DNA of 32,356 nucleotides from NCBI GenBank assembly GCA_018660305.1, contig JABJKO010000330.1, positions 1 through 32,356 on the forward strand, given 5' to 3'. The translations under genes were made by a program, and so were the position numbers. Below, piece by piece: positions 7,958 through 16,598 of this stretch (the stretch's first letter is position 1; each line of letters opens with the position of its first letter). This stretch comes from Rhodospirillaceae bacterium. GTDB lineage: Bacteria > Pseudomonadota > Alphaproteobacteria > MPNO01 > UBA2964. The notes beneath the pieces are model-generated. The model was given only the letters and a program-made list of their open reading frames with translations, was not told where the DNA came from and searched no databases.

Positions 7958-9199
7958 ATGGATAAGAAGGCGTCCGGTTTCGTATCGCAGGACCGGCTGT
8001 GGCAATTGGTCATGGATGTGGCCCGATACGGGGCGAGGGACGATGGCGGGGTCAATCGTCAGGCCCTGTCCTCGGAAGACATTGCGGCACGCAATCATGT
8101 GGTCGATTGGGCCGGGCAGCGCGGCTTTTCAGTCAGTCAGGACGGCATCGGCAATCTGTTTATTCGTCGCGAAGGCACCGACCCCGATCTGGAACCGGTG
8201 ATGACCGGGTCGCATCTCGACAGCCAGCCCAGCGGCGGCAAGTTCGATGGTGCTTATGGGGTTCTCGCCGGGCTCGAGGTGCTCGACGCGCTCAACGATG
8301 GCGGCCTGTCGACCCGCCGCCCGCTCGAGGTGGTGGCCTGGACCAACGAGGAGGGCAGCCGCTATTCGCCCGGCGCCATGGGCTCGTCCATCTTTGCCGG
8401 TGTGCGTGATCTCGATGCGGTGCTCGACGTGACTGATCATGATGGCGTGGTCCTGCGGGACGCGTTGGCGGCAACCCTCGCCTCGGCGGATATTCCCCTG
8501 CGTGAGCAGGCCGCCTCAGTTCACGCCTATGTTGAGGCCCATATCGAACAGGGGCCGATCCTCGAGGAAAAATCCATTCCCATCGGTGTGGTGACCGGGA
8601 TCCAGGGGATACGGCGGCTCAACATCGACATTACCGGTGATGAGGCCCATGCCGGTACCACGCCGCGGCGGTCGCGGCGCGATGCCATGTCCGCCGCCGT
8701 CGCCGTGGTCGGGGCGCTGCAACAGCTGGCCGAGGATGACGACGATATCCTGCGCTTCACTGTCGGCCGGTTCCGGGTCTCGCCGGGATCGCCCAACACG
8801 GTGCCGGGTCATGTGCATTTCACCATCGATTTGCGTCATCCAGACGCGGCGCTGCTCACCGAACTGGGCGACCGCATTCACCATGTGGCCAGGGACATGG
8901 CCGCGCCCTGCGCCGCCGAGATCACCGACATCTCCTTTGTCAGCCCGACCCGTTTTCCCGAAACCATCGTGTCCGCCGTCCGGGACAGTGCCGTGGCGCA
9001 GGGCTTCACGGTGTGGGATCTGCCGTCGGGCGCCGGCCACGATGCCATGCATCTGGCCCGTATCTGCCCCACCGGAATGATCTTTGTCCCCTGCCTGCGC
9101 GGCATCAGCCATAACCCGGCCGAAAGCGCGACGCCTGAGGATCTGGCCAAAGGCGCTTGCGTGCTGGCCGACACGCTGGTGCGGCTGGCGCAGGATTAA
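7958..9199 (+). CDS. Zn-dependent hydantoinase/carbamoylase family amidase (M20)
   Basis: These enzymes hydrolyse N-carbamoyl-L-amino acids, allantoate, ureidoglycolate or beta-ureidopropionate. The 413-residue length fits. Metal-binding motifs are visible: TGSHLDSQPSGGKFDGAYG (His86, Asp97) and WTNEEGSRYSPG (Glu131/132). Later EAHIEQGPILEEKSIPIGVV and the C-terminal SGAGHDAMHLA histidine follow. The inserted dimerisation domain begins near GDEAHAGTTP. It is coupled to the aminotransferase upstream and convergent with an MFS gene 3 bp away. Which ureido or carbamoyl substrate is used cannot be decided, and no hydantoinase, allantoinase or dihydropyrimidinase gene is in the window. Confidence 0.92.
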   Translation: MDKKASGFVSQDRLWQLVMDVARYGARDDGGVNRQALSSEDIAARNHVVDWAGQRGFSVSQDGIGNLFIRREGTDPDLEPVMTGSHLDSQPSGGKFDGAYGVLAGLEVLDALNDGGLSTRRPLEVVAWTNEEGSRYSPGAMGSSIFAGVRDLDAVLDVTDHDGVVLRDALAATLASADIPLREQAASVHAYVEAHIEQGPILEEKSIPIGVVTGIQGIRRLNIDITGDEAHAGTTPRRSRRDAMSAAVAVVGALQQLAEDDDDILRFTVGRFRVSPGSPNTVPGHVHFTIDLRHPDAALLTELGDRIHHVARDMAAPCAAEITDISFVSPTRFPETIVSAVRDSAVAQGFTVWDLPSGAGHDAMHLARICPTGMIFVPCLRGISHNPAESATPEDLAKGACVLADTLVRLAQD

Positions 9200-9202
9200 A
9201 GA

Positions 9203-10387
9203 CTAAGTCTCGCCGTTTGCGCCCGGTGCTTTCATGAAAAAGGAAATCACCGCGCCCAGAGCCATGGCGGCGCTGCCACACAGGAAGATCGGCGTGTAGC
9301 TCTCGGTCACGGCGAACACATAGACATATATGTAGCCGCCGATGGCCTGGACGATAGTCGAGACCAGGGCCGAAGCGCGCCACACGTCGGCCATTTTCTC
9401 GCGGCCCATGAGTTGGTGAAACCGGCCCGACATGATCGCCGTTAACCCGGGCTGGGCGCCGACCACCAGAGACGATGCCACCAGTGCCCAGCCTGCCGGA
9501 TGAAGGACCGGCAGGGCGACGCCGACGGCTACCGCGCCAAAGGCCAGGGTGAGGCCATAGCGGAATCCAATCCGGTCGGCGAGACGTCCCCACAAATAGG
9601 TGCCCGAGATGGCGCCGACGCCGAACAGGGCCCATTGCAAGCCACCGAAGGCCATGTCGTTTTTGAGCCCCCGGACCAGATAATCGACCCAATAGATGGT
9701 GTGCGGGATCAGACCCAGCGAAAACAAAGTCCGCACCGTCACCAGCCCGACGACGGTGGGTGTCCAATGGAGTTTCGGCAGGGGCGCTTTGCGTTCCTCG
9801 GCGCTGGGGGCAGCAGTGTCCGGGCCCGCGGCACCCCAGCCCCAAAAGGCGATGACCACCCCCACCAGTCCGATCAGCGCAACGCCAGTCCAGGCGGCGG
9901 CAAGGCTATGGTCCAACAGCCAGGGCACTAGCGTGCCGGCCAGCAGAATGCCGAACCCGACGCCGGTATAGGTAACACCGGCGGCAGCGCCGAGCTTGCC
10001 CGGCGGTGCGTTGCGTGTCGCGATGGCGAGGCAATAGATCATCATCACCCCGACGCAGGCGCCGACGAGGGCCCGCCAGAACAGCAGCCAGACAAACCCG
10101 AGCGGTAGGATGCTGGCAAACAGGGCGGCGAGAGCCGCGATAAGACAGATCCGCAGGGTGGTGGCTTCACCCCATTGCCGGCGCATGAGCGGGGCCGCCA
10201 ACGCGCCGGCCAGGTAGCCGACGAAATTGGCCGCTCCCACCGATCCGGCCTGGGCAGCGGTCAGCGCGTCGGCCTCGATCAGGGCCGGTATCATGGGCGA
10301 ATAGGAAAACCGCCCAATCCCCATCCCGACCAGCAGGGTCGCACCCCCGGCGATGGACAGGCGTAGCCAGATTGGCATTTTTTTCAC
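9203..10387 (-). CDS. YbfB/YjiJ-type MFS transporter
   Basis: This is a 394-residue major facilitator with about twelve helices in the inner membrane. The N-terminus (GGATLLVGMGIGRFSYSPMIP, then AANFVGYLAGALAA) is characteristic of the YbfB/YjiJ family. The start is GTG at 10387: GGAGGAC lies five bases before it, whereas the ATG three codons later would be too far from that site. A polar loop between helices 6 and 7 contains AAGPDTAAPSAEERKAPLPK. It is divergent from the GMC oxidoreductase (72 bp gap) and may be co-regulated with it. The substrate is unknown. Confidence 0.88.
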   Translation of the reverse strand: MKKMPIWLRLSIAGGATLLVGMGIGRFSYSPMIPALIEADALTAAQAGSVGAANFVGYLAGALAAPLMRRQWGEATTLRICLIAALAALFASILPLGFVWLLFWRALVGACVGVMMIYCLAIATRNAPPGKLGAAAGVTYTGVGFGILLAGTLVPWLLDHSLAAAWTGVALIGLVGVVIAFWGWGAAGPDTAAPSAEERKAPLPKLHWTPTVVGLVTVRTLFSLGLIPHTIYWVDYLVRGLKNDMAFGGLQWALFGVGAISGTYLWGRLADRIGFRYGLTLAFGAVAVGVALPVLHPAGWALVASSLVVGAQPGLTAIMSGRFHQLMGREKMADVWRASALVSTIVQAIGGYIYVYVFAVTESYTPIFLCGSAAMALGAVISFFMKAPGANGET

Positions 10388-10459
10388 TTTCGTCCTCCGC
10401 CGCGCAGCTTGGACTCATCGCCTGATTGCGTCTAGGCTTGTGGGAAAGCGGGAGGCGAT

Positions 10460-12097
10460 ATGGCGGAAAGCCAGCGCGAATTTGATTACATCATCGTGGG
10501 TGCCGGCTCGGCGGGCTGCGTGCTGGCAAACCGGTTGAGTGCAAAGCCGGAGAACCGGGTGCTGCTGCTGGAGGCGGGGCCATCCGATGCCCATCCGCTG
10601 ATCCACATGCCCATCGGCCCGGCACGGATAATCAACCATCCGTCCTATGATTGGTGTTACGAGACCGAACCGCAGCCCAACCTGTCCAACCGCCGTATCG
10701 CGTGGCCGCGGGGCAAGACCCTCGGCGGCTCGTCCTCGATCAACGGCATGGTCTATATTCGAGGCCACGCGCGGGATTACGATATCTGGGCCCAGCGCGG
10801 CCTGACCGGCTGGTCCTATGACGATGTGCTGCCCTATTTCAAACGGGCCGAATCCAACACCCGCGGCGCCGACGAGTATCATGGCGCGGATGGCCCTCTC
10901 AACGTCACCGATGAGAACGGCACCCATCCATTATACGATGCCTTTGTCGCGGCGGGACAGCAGGCAGGATATTCACTCAACCCGGATTTCAACGGCGCCG
11001 ACCAGGAAGGGTTTGGTAAGTTCCAGTTCACCATCCAAGGCGGACGGCGCCAGAGTACGGCGGCGACATTCCTGAAGGTCGCCAAATCGCGGCCCAATTT
11101 AGTCATCGAGACCGGCGCCCATACAAAGCGCGTCGCGTTCGACGGCACGCGCGCCGTGGGTGTGACCTATGAACGCAAGGGCAGGGAGGTCACGGCCTTT
11201 GCCGCCCGTGACGTAATTCTCGCGTCAGGAGCCATCAATTCTCCGCACTTACTGATGCTGTCCGGGGTGGGAGATGCCGACCACCTCAAATCCCATGGGA
11301 TTGAGGTGGTCGCGCATCGTCCCGAGGTCGGGCGCAACATGCAGGATCATCTGTCGATCCGCTGCATGCATGCTTCTACTATCCAGACGATCACCGATGA
11401 GCTGACCAGCATACCGCGCAGCGTGGTCGCGGTGCTGCGGGCCGCCCTGTTCCGCACTGGCTCGGCGGCGGCGTTTCCGCTGGCCGGCGGGGCCTTCGTG
11501 CGCACAAGGCCCGAGCTGGAGATCCCCGATATCCAGTTTCATTTCAGTGCCGGCAATCTCATGTCCATCCAGCGCAAGCCGTTTGCGAAAAAGGCCACCG
11601 ATCACACGCGTCCCGACGCCTTCATGGCCCATGCCTGCCAGCTGCGTCCCGACAGCCGGGGCGAAATCACCCTTCGGTCGGCCGATGCGGCCATGCCCCC
11701 GGTGATCCAACCCAACTACCTGTCGGCGGAGAGCGACCGGCTCACCATGCGGGCGGCGTTCAAGGTGGCGCGCAACGTCATGAGCCAACCGGCGCTGGCG
11801 GCTTTTAGCAACGGCGAGGTATGGCCCGGTCCCGATATTCAGGCCGATGACGAAATCGATTCCTTCATCGCCGAGGCCGCCGGCACGGTCTATCACCCGG
11901 TCAGCACCTGCCGCATGGGCGCCGACGCCGCCGCCGTCGTGGATGGCGAGCTTCGGGTCAGGGGCGTGCAGGGGCTCCGCGTGGTGGATGCCTCCATCAT
12001 GCCCAGTTTGGTCGGTGGCAATACCAATGCTCCCACCATCATGATCGCGGAGAAGGCGTCGGATATGATTTTGGGGCAGGCCCCCGCAACTGCATAG
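10460..12097 (+). CDS. GMC family FAD-dependent oxidoreductase (choline/alcohol dehydrogenase-like)
   Basis: GMC enzymes oxidise alcohols, choline, aldoses or aliphatic polyols with FAD. The 545-residue length is usual. The FAD-binding DYIIVGAGSAGCVLANRLS is at residues about 9-27, and GGSSSINGMVYIRGHARDYD (GMC signature 1) near 93-112. GMC signature 2 (DVILASGAINSPHLLMLSGV) is near 252. The active-site histidine is in TVYHPVSTCRMG near 475, with an asparagine in VGGNTNAPTIMIAEKASDMI near the end. RBS GGAGG lies four to five bases before ATG 10460. It is not clearly BetA, since no betaine genes are adjacent and many paralogues share these motifs. Substrate is undetermined. Confidence 0.92.
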   Translation: MAESQREFDYIIVGAGSAGCVLANRLSAKPENRVLLLEAGPSDAHPLIHMPIGPARIINHPSYDWCYETEPQPNLSNRRIAWPRGKTLGGSSSINGMVYIRGHARDYDIWAQRGLTGWSYDDVLPYFKRAESNTRGADEYHGADGPLNVTDENGTHPLYDAFVAAGQQAGYSLNPDFNGADQEGFGKFQFTIQGGRRQSTAATFLKVAKSRPNLVIETGAHTKRVAFDGTRAVGVTYERKGREVTAFAARDVILASGAINSPHLLMLSGVGDADHLKSHGIEVVAHRPEVGRNMQDHLSIRCMHASTIQTITDELTSIPRSVVAVLRAALFRTGSAAAFPLAGGAFVRTRPELEIPDIQFHFSAGNLMSIQRKPFAKKATDHTRPDAFMAHACQLRPDSRGEITLRSADAAMPPVIQPNYLSAESDRLTMRAAFKVARNVMSQPALAAFSNGEVWPGPDIQADDEIDSFIAEAAGTVYHPVSTCRMGADAAAVVDGELRVRGVQGLRVVDASIMPSLVGGNTNAPTIMIAEKASDMILGQAPATA

Positions 12098-12183
12098 ACC
12101 GTGCAAATTAGGTCTTTGCTAACCCTTTTTCGGCAAAATTTTAGGGCAAGAATTTGTGACGTCCGGATACAAGGAGGTGCCTC

Positions 12184-12303
12184 ATGTTCGCAACTGGTGA
12201 GACCAATAAACTCTTCGTTTTCGCTGCGATTGTGATTGGCGCTGCGCTCAGCTTTCACGCTGCCTATACCTTGGCGAAAGTGGATCTGGCCTTGGGTGGT
12301 TAG
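12184..12303 (+). CDS. 39-residue single-helix membrane microprotein
   Basis: ATG 12184 is preceded by a near-perfect ribosome binding site (AAGGAGGTG, 12172-12180), the strongest in this part of the window. The frame runs to TAG at 12301 and encodes MFATGETNKL, a hydrophobic helix (LFVFAAIVIGAALSFHAAYT) and AKVDLALGG. The size and the single helix suggest an inner-membrane microprotein. It is convergent with the next gene. I know no family for it. The RBS and hydrophobic pattern are the evidence; length alone would not be enough. Confidence 0.6.
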   Translation: MFATGETNKLFVFAAIVIGAALSFHAAYTLAKVDLALGG

Positions 12304-12319
12304 GATTGATTTCCCTGGT

Positions 12320-12592
12320 CTAACGCTTCTTCGCCGCGTTTTTTAGCTCATCCAGAATCCGTTTTGTCGCCCGGCCGGCGAACTGAGCCGGGTGCTTTCG
12401 CGCGTCCGTTTCCTCGGCGATTTTCCCGATATCCGTCTTTGTTTCCTCAAGACGTGGCTTGGCCGATTTCCAGGCCGCCTCGGCGCGCGGCTTGACCGCG
12501 TCCCGATAGGTGTCAGTCGCCACTTTCCGGACCCGCTCGTCGGTGGCAAGACGCCGGGCGGCACTAAACAGAAGCTTGTGCAGTAGGGTCAT
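12320..12592 (-). CDS. Small charged, alanine/lysine-rich hypothetical protein
   Basis: This is a 90-residue protein starting at ATG 12592 with GGAGA about seven bases upstream. The composition is strongly helical and charged: LFSAARRLATDERVRKVATD, then AEAAWKSAKPRLEETKTDIG, ending RILDELKNAAKKR. It has no membrane segment and no cysteine. It resembles small cytosolic proteins found widely in alphaproteobacteria, but I cannot assign a function. It faces the microprotein at 12184, with 16 bp between their stops. Confidence 0.65.
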   Translation of the reverse strand: MTLLHKLLFSAARRLATDERVRKVATDTYRDAVKPRAEAAWKSAKPRLEETKTDIGKIAEETDARKHPAQFAGRATKRILDELKNAAKKR

Positions 12593-12672
12593 GAATTCTC
12601 CGTGCTGACCCCATGATAATGGGACCGCCCGGCCGCCGGGGCAAGCGATTCAACACAGGCGCGGGGCTCATC

Positions 12673-13671
12673 TCACGCGGTGATCGGCAACTCCCCAGGT
12701 TTTGCGTCCATCAGGATGATGACCAGGCGGGCATTTTCCGTCCCGCGGTTCCACCAGCTATGATTGGTTCCCTGCTGGATCATCACGTCGCCGGTATTCA
12801 GATGCACTTCCGCGCCGTCATCCAGCTCCATGTCGATCTCGCCCGAGACCACGAAGATCACGTCCAGGGTGTCGGTGCGGTGCATGCGGCCCGGCGCGCC
12901 GGGCGGGGTGTCGTTAATGGCGAAGCGCGAGCCGTTTTTTGGCGGCTGGGTGCCGATTTTGCGCGCCCCGTAATCTTCATCGGTCCAGATTTCGGCGGGG
13001 CATTCGTCGGTGGACCAGATGAGGGTCGAGATCATGCCGCGCGGCGACCATTTGTGGTTGGTGGCGGGGCCGTCCATCCCGACGATGGCGCGTCCGGCGG
13101 CGTTGTGGGTGGTGACGATGCGGCGAATGGGCGTCTCCGGCGGCTCGCCGACGCTGTCATGGGGTGCTGAGGGCGGTGCCGAAATGTCGCCCGGACCGGG
13201 CTGTGCTTTCGAATCCGTCATGACAAAACCAAGACGTGCCGTCTGGGTGCCGCGGTTGATCCAGCTATGGTTGGTGGCCTGCTGCACCATCATGTCACCG
13301 GCCTTCATGTGGGTGATGGCGCCATCGTCCAGTTCCATGTCGATCTCGCCGGCCAGACACACCACGTAATCCAGCGTGTCGGTACGGTGCATCATCCCCG
13401 GATTGCCGGGATGGAAATCGATCATGCAGATGCGGGTGCCGCGCGGCACCGGCTGACGGTCGACGATGCGCGCGCCATAATCCTCATCCGACCAGATTTC
13501 CATGGGCATCTCATCGGCGTACCAGATCAGCGTCGAGACATTGCCGCCCTTGGGAGACCATTTATGGTTGGTGGCGTAATCGTCGATGGTGACGACGGCC
13601 TTGCGGTCGGCATCATGGCCGGTGACGACGCGGCGGATCGGCGGGTTGGGCGGCAGCTGGGGGTGGCTCAT
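12673..13671 (-). CDS. Bicupin protein made of two duplicated cupin halves
   Basis: This is a 332-residue protein built from two similar halves. Half 1 covers residues about 7-155 and half 2 about 175-325. Both contain PIRR(V/I)VT, ATNHKWSP, STLIW, EIW(S/T)DEDYGAR, MHRTDTLD, GEIDMELDDGA and a closing TNHSW-NRG. The MHRTDTLD-17-TNHSW spacing carries the histidines and acidic residues usual for a cupin metal site, in both copies. Cupins of this type are dioxygenases, isomerases or binding proteins. It starts at ATG 13671 after AGGAAAA, nine bases after the CMD gene, so the two form an operon. The substrate is unknown. Confidence 0.85.
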   Translation of the reverse strand: MSHPQLPPNPPIRRVVTGHDADRKAVVTIDDYATNHKWSPKGGNVSTLIWYADEMPMEIWSDEDYGARIVDRQPVPRGTRICMIDFHPGNPGMMHRTDTLDYVVCLAGEIDMELDDGAITHMKAGDMMVQQATNHSWINRGTQTARLGFVMTDSKAQPGPGDISAPPSAPHDSVGEPPETPIRRIVTTHNAAGRAIVGMDGPATNHKWSPRGMISTLIWSTDECPAEIWTDEDYGARKIGTQPPKNGSRFAINDTPPGAPGRMHRTDTLDVIFVVSGEIDMELDDGAEVHLNTGDVMIQQGTNHSWWNRGTENARLVIILMDAKPGELPITA

Positions 13672-13680
13672 GCTTTTTTC

Positions 13681-14235
13681 CTATTCCGCCAGCGGCTTGG
13701 GACCGCCATCGGGGATGTCCACGTCGAACGAGACCAGGATAACGGCGACCATGGTGTAGAATCCGATGATGGTCACCAGGTCGAGCAGGGTCTGCTCGCC
13801 CAGCACGTCCACCGCACGGGCATAGGTGGCATCGTCGAGTCTTCGGTCCACCGATAATGCCGTGGCTACCGCATGGACGATCTGCTCGTCCTCTTTCTCG
13901 ATCACCGGATCCTGGCGGGTGCGGATGGCCTCGGCGATGGCCGGGCTTAGTCCCACCTTCTCCACGTACTTGGCATGGGCATACCATTCATACTGGGCGG
14001 TGTAGGTTCTTGCGACCACGAGAACGGCCAGTTCCACCAGCCGCTGCGGCACCGAGCTCTGTTGACGCAGGAAGCTGCCAAAGGCATTGGCCCTGTCGGC
14101 CAGTTCAGGCGTCCTGAGCCACAGGGCGAACGGCCCCTTGGCCGGACCGCCGCCGCGCGACCCGGCGATTTCGTCATTGATGCGCTTCTGGTCGGGTGTC
14201 ATCTCATCCAGCGGAATGGGGTTGATCCGCGCCAT
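13681..14235 (-). CDS. Carboxymuconolactone decarboxylase (CMD) family protein
   Basis: This is a 184-residue all-helical protein of the CMD/AhpD fold: RTPELADRANAFGSFLRQQS, then RLVELAVLVVARTYTAQYEW and the YAHAKYVEKVGLSP helix. The CxxC redox motif of AhpD-like members is absent (the position reads TYTAQYEW), so a peroxidase role is unlikely. Similar proteins accompany degradation operons for aromatics and lactones. The start ATG 14235 follows GGGAGA. It lies in one operon with the bicupin and diverges from the TauD gene. Confidence 0.88.
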   Translation of the reverse strand: MARINPIPLDEMTPDQKRINDEIAGSRGGGPAKGPFALWLRTPELADRANAFGSFLRQQSSVPQRLVELAVLVVARTYTAQYEWYAHAKYVEKVGLSPAIAEAIRTRQDPVIEKEDEQIVHAVATALSVDRRLDDATYARAVDVLGEQTLLDLVTIIGFYTMVAVILVSFDVDIPDGGPKPLAE

Positions 14236-14367
14236 GGTGCTCTCCCTGTGTGATTTGTTATGAAATCATTGTCCTTCTCACGGAGCCGGATGGCAAGATG
14301 AGGCACTCCCTGGTTCACACAGGCAGGCGAAAATATGGTACAATAAACAAAAGACACGGAGGGCTTC

Positions 14368-15246
14368 ATGGCACTGACACAGGATCAAATGCCGGCAAAT
14401 TTGATTGTTAAACCGCTATCCGACGCGCTGGGCGTCGAGGTGTCGGGGGTGAACGCGGCAGACCTCGACGATGCGACGTTCAATGAATTGCGTGACGTGT
14501 TCCACGACAATCTGGTGGTAGTGGTCAAGGATCAGACTCTGAGTCCGGCCCAGCAAACCGATTTCGCCAAACGGTTCGGCGACATTCAGTATCATATTTC
14601 GCCAGAATATCTGATGAAGGACCAGCCCGAGGTGATGATCCTGTCCAACGAAAAGGAGGACGGGAAATATATCGGACTGCCCGATGGCGGAAGCGAATGG
14701 CATTCGGACCATTCCTATGTGGATCAGCCCACCGGCTACACGTTGCTCCATGCCATAAAAGTCCCAAAGGACGGCGGCGACACTGAATGGACCAACATGG
14801 TGGCGGCTTATGAGACCCTGCCCGATGACATGAAGACGCGCCTCGAGGGGTTGGTCGGCATCCACAGCTTTAACCGCCTGAAGAACCCGCGCATTTCCGT
14901 GCCGGTGCTGCATGGCCATGATGAAGAATATTACAAGCGTTCGCCGCCTGACTCGTTTCATCCTCTGGTGCGCACCCATCCCCATACCGGCCGGAAGGCG
15001 CTTTACCTGTCGCCGCGCTTCACCATCGGGATCAAGGATTTGGATGAGGCAGATGCGCAGGCACTGCTCGATGAGCTGTTCGCGCACATCAGGAACCGCG
15101 ACCTGGTCTACCGCCACCGCTGGAATGTGGGTGATTTGCTCTTGTGGGACAACCGCACCACCATCCATCTCGCCTGCCTTGGCGTCCCCGAAGGCCAGCA
15201 CCGCCGCATGCACCGGACAACTGTGTTGGGTGAGATTCCGGTATAG
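14368..15246 (+). CDS. TauD/TfdA-type Fe(II)/2-oxoglutarate dioxygenase
   Basis: Members hydroxylate substrates such as taurine, 2,4-D or alkyl sulfates with Fe(II) and 2-oxoglutarate. The 292-residue length fits. The first two iron ligands are in EWHSDHSYVDQPTGYTLLHA (His112 and Asp114); the third is His at about 267 in LLLWDNRTTIHLACLG, followed by the 2-oxoglutarate-binding Arg in QHRRMHRTTV. ACGGAGG precedes ATG 14368. TACAAT (14339-14344) is a possible -10 with a weak TTCACA -35 19 bp away. No taurine transporter (tauABC) or sulfatase is adjacent, so TauD itself is not assured. Confidence 0.92.
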   Translation: MALTQDQMPANLIVKPLSDALGVEVSGVNAADLDDATFNELRDVFHDNLVVVVKDQTLSPAQQTDFAKRFGDIQYHISPEYLMKDQPEVMILSNEKEDGKYIGLPDGGSEWHSDHSYVDQPTGYTLLHAIKVPKDGGDTEWTNMVAAYETLPDDMKTRLEGLVGIHSFNRLKNPRISVPVLHGHDEEYYKRSPPDSFHPLVRTHPHTGRKALYLSPRFTIGIKDLDEADAQALLDELFAHIRNRDLVYRHRWNVGDLLLWDNRTTIHLACLGVPEGQHRRMHRTTVLGEIPV

Positions 15247-15447
15247 GAGGCGAAAAACGCCTCGAAAAACGCCTAAAATGTGAAAATATTGGGTGTCCTG
15301 CGCCGAAAACGGGGGTTTTGCGACAAAAATACCGCCTGTCCATCCGATTTGAGCCGGCCAAGTGTAAGGGTTTAGAAAGGGGTGCCGTGCGTCAATCCGG
15401 TACAGCACTACTGGGCCCGCATATCGCGTGGTCGTGCCGGAGCGTGT

Positions 15448-16470
15448 ATGTTTGATTCCGCCTATCGGCTGGTTGAGCTTTCCATCGAATTCTTGGGGAT
15501 TCAGCTGGTAACCGTGCTGGCGTATCCGCTTTTCTCGACGCAACGAATATTCTGGCTGTATTTGTGCAGTTCGGCCGCCATTGCCTTTTATGTCTTTTAC
15601 GTAACCAGCAAGTCGACCCCGGCCCACAAAATCTCCGGTAAGGGGTTTGTCCAATTTTTGTTCCCAAAGCATGTCTGGCAAAACCCGTCCGCGTGGCTGG
15701 ACGTTCGGTATTTCTTTTTCCATCAGATTTTCCGCGTGATTATCTACGGCGTGTTTGTCTCCGTAATTTTGAATCTGGTCTTTCAGATGATTACGGGTGG
15801 GCCAAATCTGCTGGAAGCGGGCAGCCTGACGTTTGATACATCAATGCCGGATATGGCGATCGGGACGGCGTATATGTTCGTCCTTCTCGCGTTCTCAGAT
15901 CTTGTAACCTACGGCATCCATTATATGCAGCACAGGGTGCCCCTGTTTTGGGAGTTCCATAAGGTTCATCACAGCCTCGAAGTCATGCACCCCTTGTCCA
16001 ACTACCGTGAGCATCCTGTCGACAATTTTGTCTATGCGACAGCCATCGGCACGGCCTATGGGCTGGTCATGGGCACAACAAGCAGCTTGTTTGGTTACCT
16101 GCCCAGCATACCTCAGATTCTGGGTATCCCCCTGGTGATGTTCGCCTTCAATATCCTCGGTTATAATCTGCGGCATTCCCATATTTGGCTGCGCTGGCCG
16201 GGAAGATGGTCCATGGCGTTTGCTTCGCCGGCGCATCACCAGATACATCACAGCTGCCATCCCGACCACATCGGCAAGAATTTTGCGTTCATATTCCCCT
16301 GCTGGGACGTCCTGTTCGGGACCTACGAGGTACCCGAAACAAACAAGGATGTTCATTTTGGCATGGCGATGGGCTACGTGAGTGAATACAAAAGTTGCTT
16401 GGACATGTATTTTATTCCCTTCAAGAACGTCTACCAGCGATTTTTAAAACGGTCCGGCACGGCGCTCTAA
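15448..16470 (+). CDS. Sterol desaturase/fatty acid hydroxylase family membrane protein
   Basis: This is a diiron membrane enzyme with 340 residues from ATG 15448, chosen because GGAG sits five bases upstream. A GTG at 15382 extends the frame by 22 residues but has no usable RBS. Histidine clusters of the family are present: IHYMQHRVPLFWEFHKVHHS, then LEVMHPLSNYREHP, and SPAHHQIHHSCHPDHIGKN. At least four hydrophobic helices precede and separate them. Members hydroxylate or desaturate sterols, carotenoids or fatty acids. The gene lies between the TauD and quinone-oxidoreductase genes on the same strand. Confidence 0.9.
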   Translation: MFDSAYRLVELSIEFLGIQLVTVLAYPLFSTQRIFWLYLCSSAAIAFYVFYVTSKSTPAHKISGKGFVQFLFPKHVWQNPSAWLDVRYFFFHQIFRVIIYGVFVSVILNLVFQMITGGPNLLEAGSLTFDTSMPDMAIGTAYMFVLLAFSDLVTYGIHYMQHRVPLFWEFHKVHHSLEVMHPLSNYREHPVDNFVYATAIGTAYGLVMGTTSSLFGYLPSIPQILGIPLVMFAFNILGYNLRHSHIWLRWPGRWSMAFASPAHHQIHHSCHPDHIGKNFAFIFPCWDVLFGTYEVPETNKDVHFGMAMGYVSEYKSCLDMYFIPFKNVYQRFLKRSGTAL

Positions 16471-16598
16471 TAACAGAGCCGACCGGTTACAGCGCCGGGC
16501 CATCTTCATGCCCTTTCAGTATCCGATTGGGCAATTCCGGTTTTCGTTGGTAGCATCCCGACCAGGACAACAGAACAAACCTGAAGGGACGGGAGCCG

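Noticed and set aside
15247..15274. Hairpin GAGGCG/CGCCTC after the TauD gene as a terminator
   Set aside because: The stem is only 6 bp without a T-run, and a 12-bp tandem repeat (CGAAAAACGCCT) explains the pattern. It may still weakly pause transcription.
14416..15723. 435-residue minus-strand open frame
   Set aside because: It covers the TauD gene and the start of the hydroxylase in the opposite direction and has no recognisable protein pattern or RBS.
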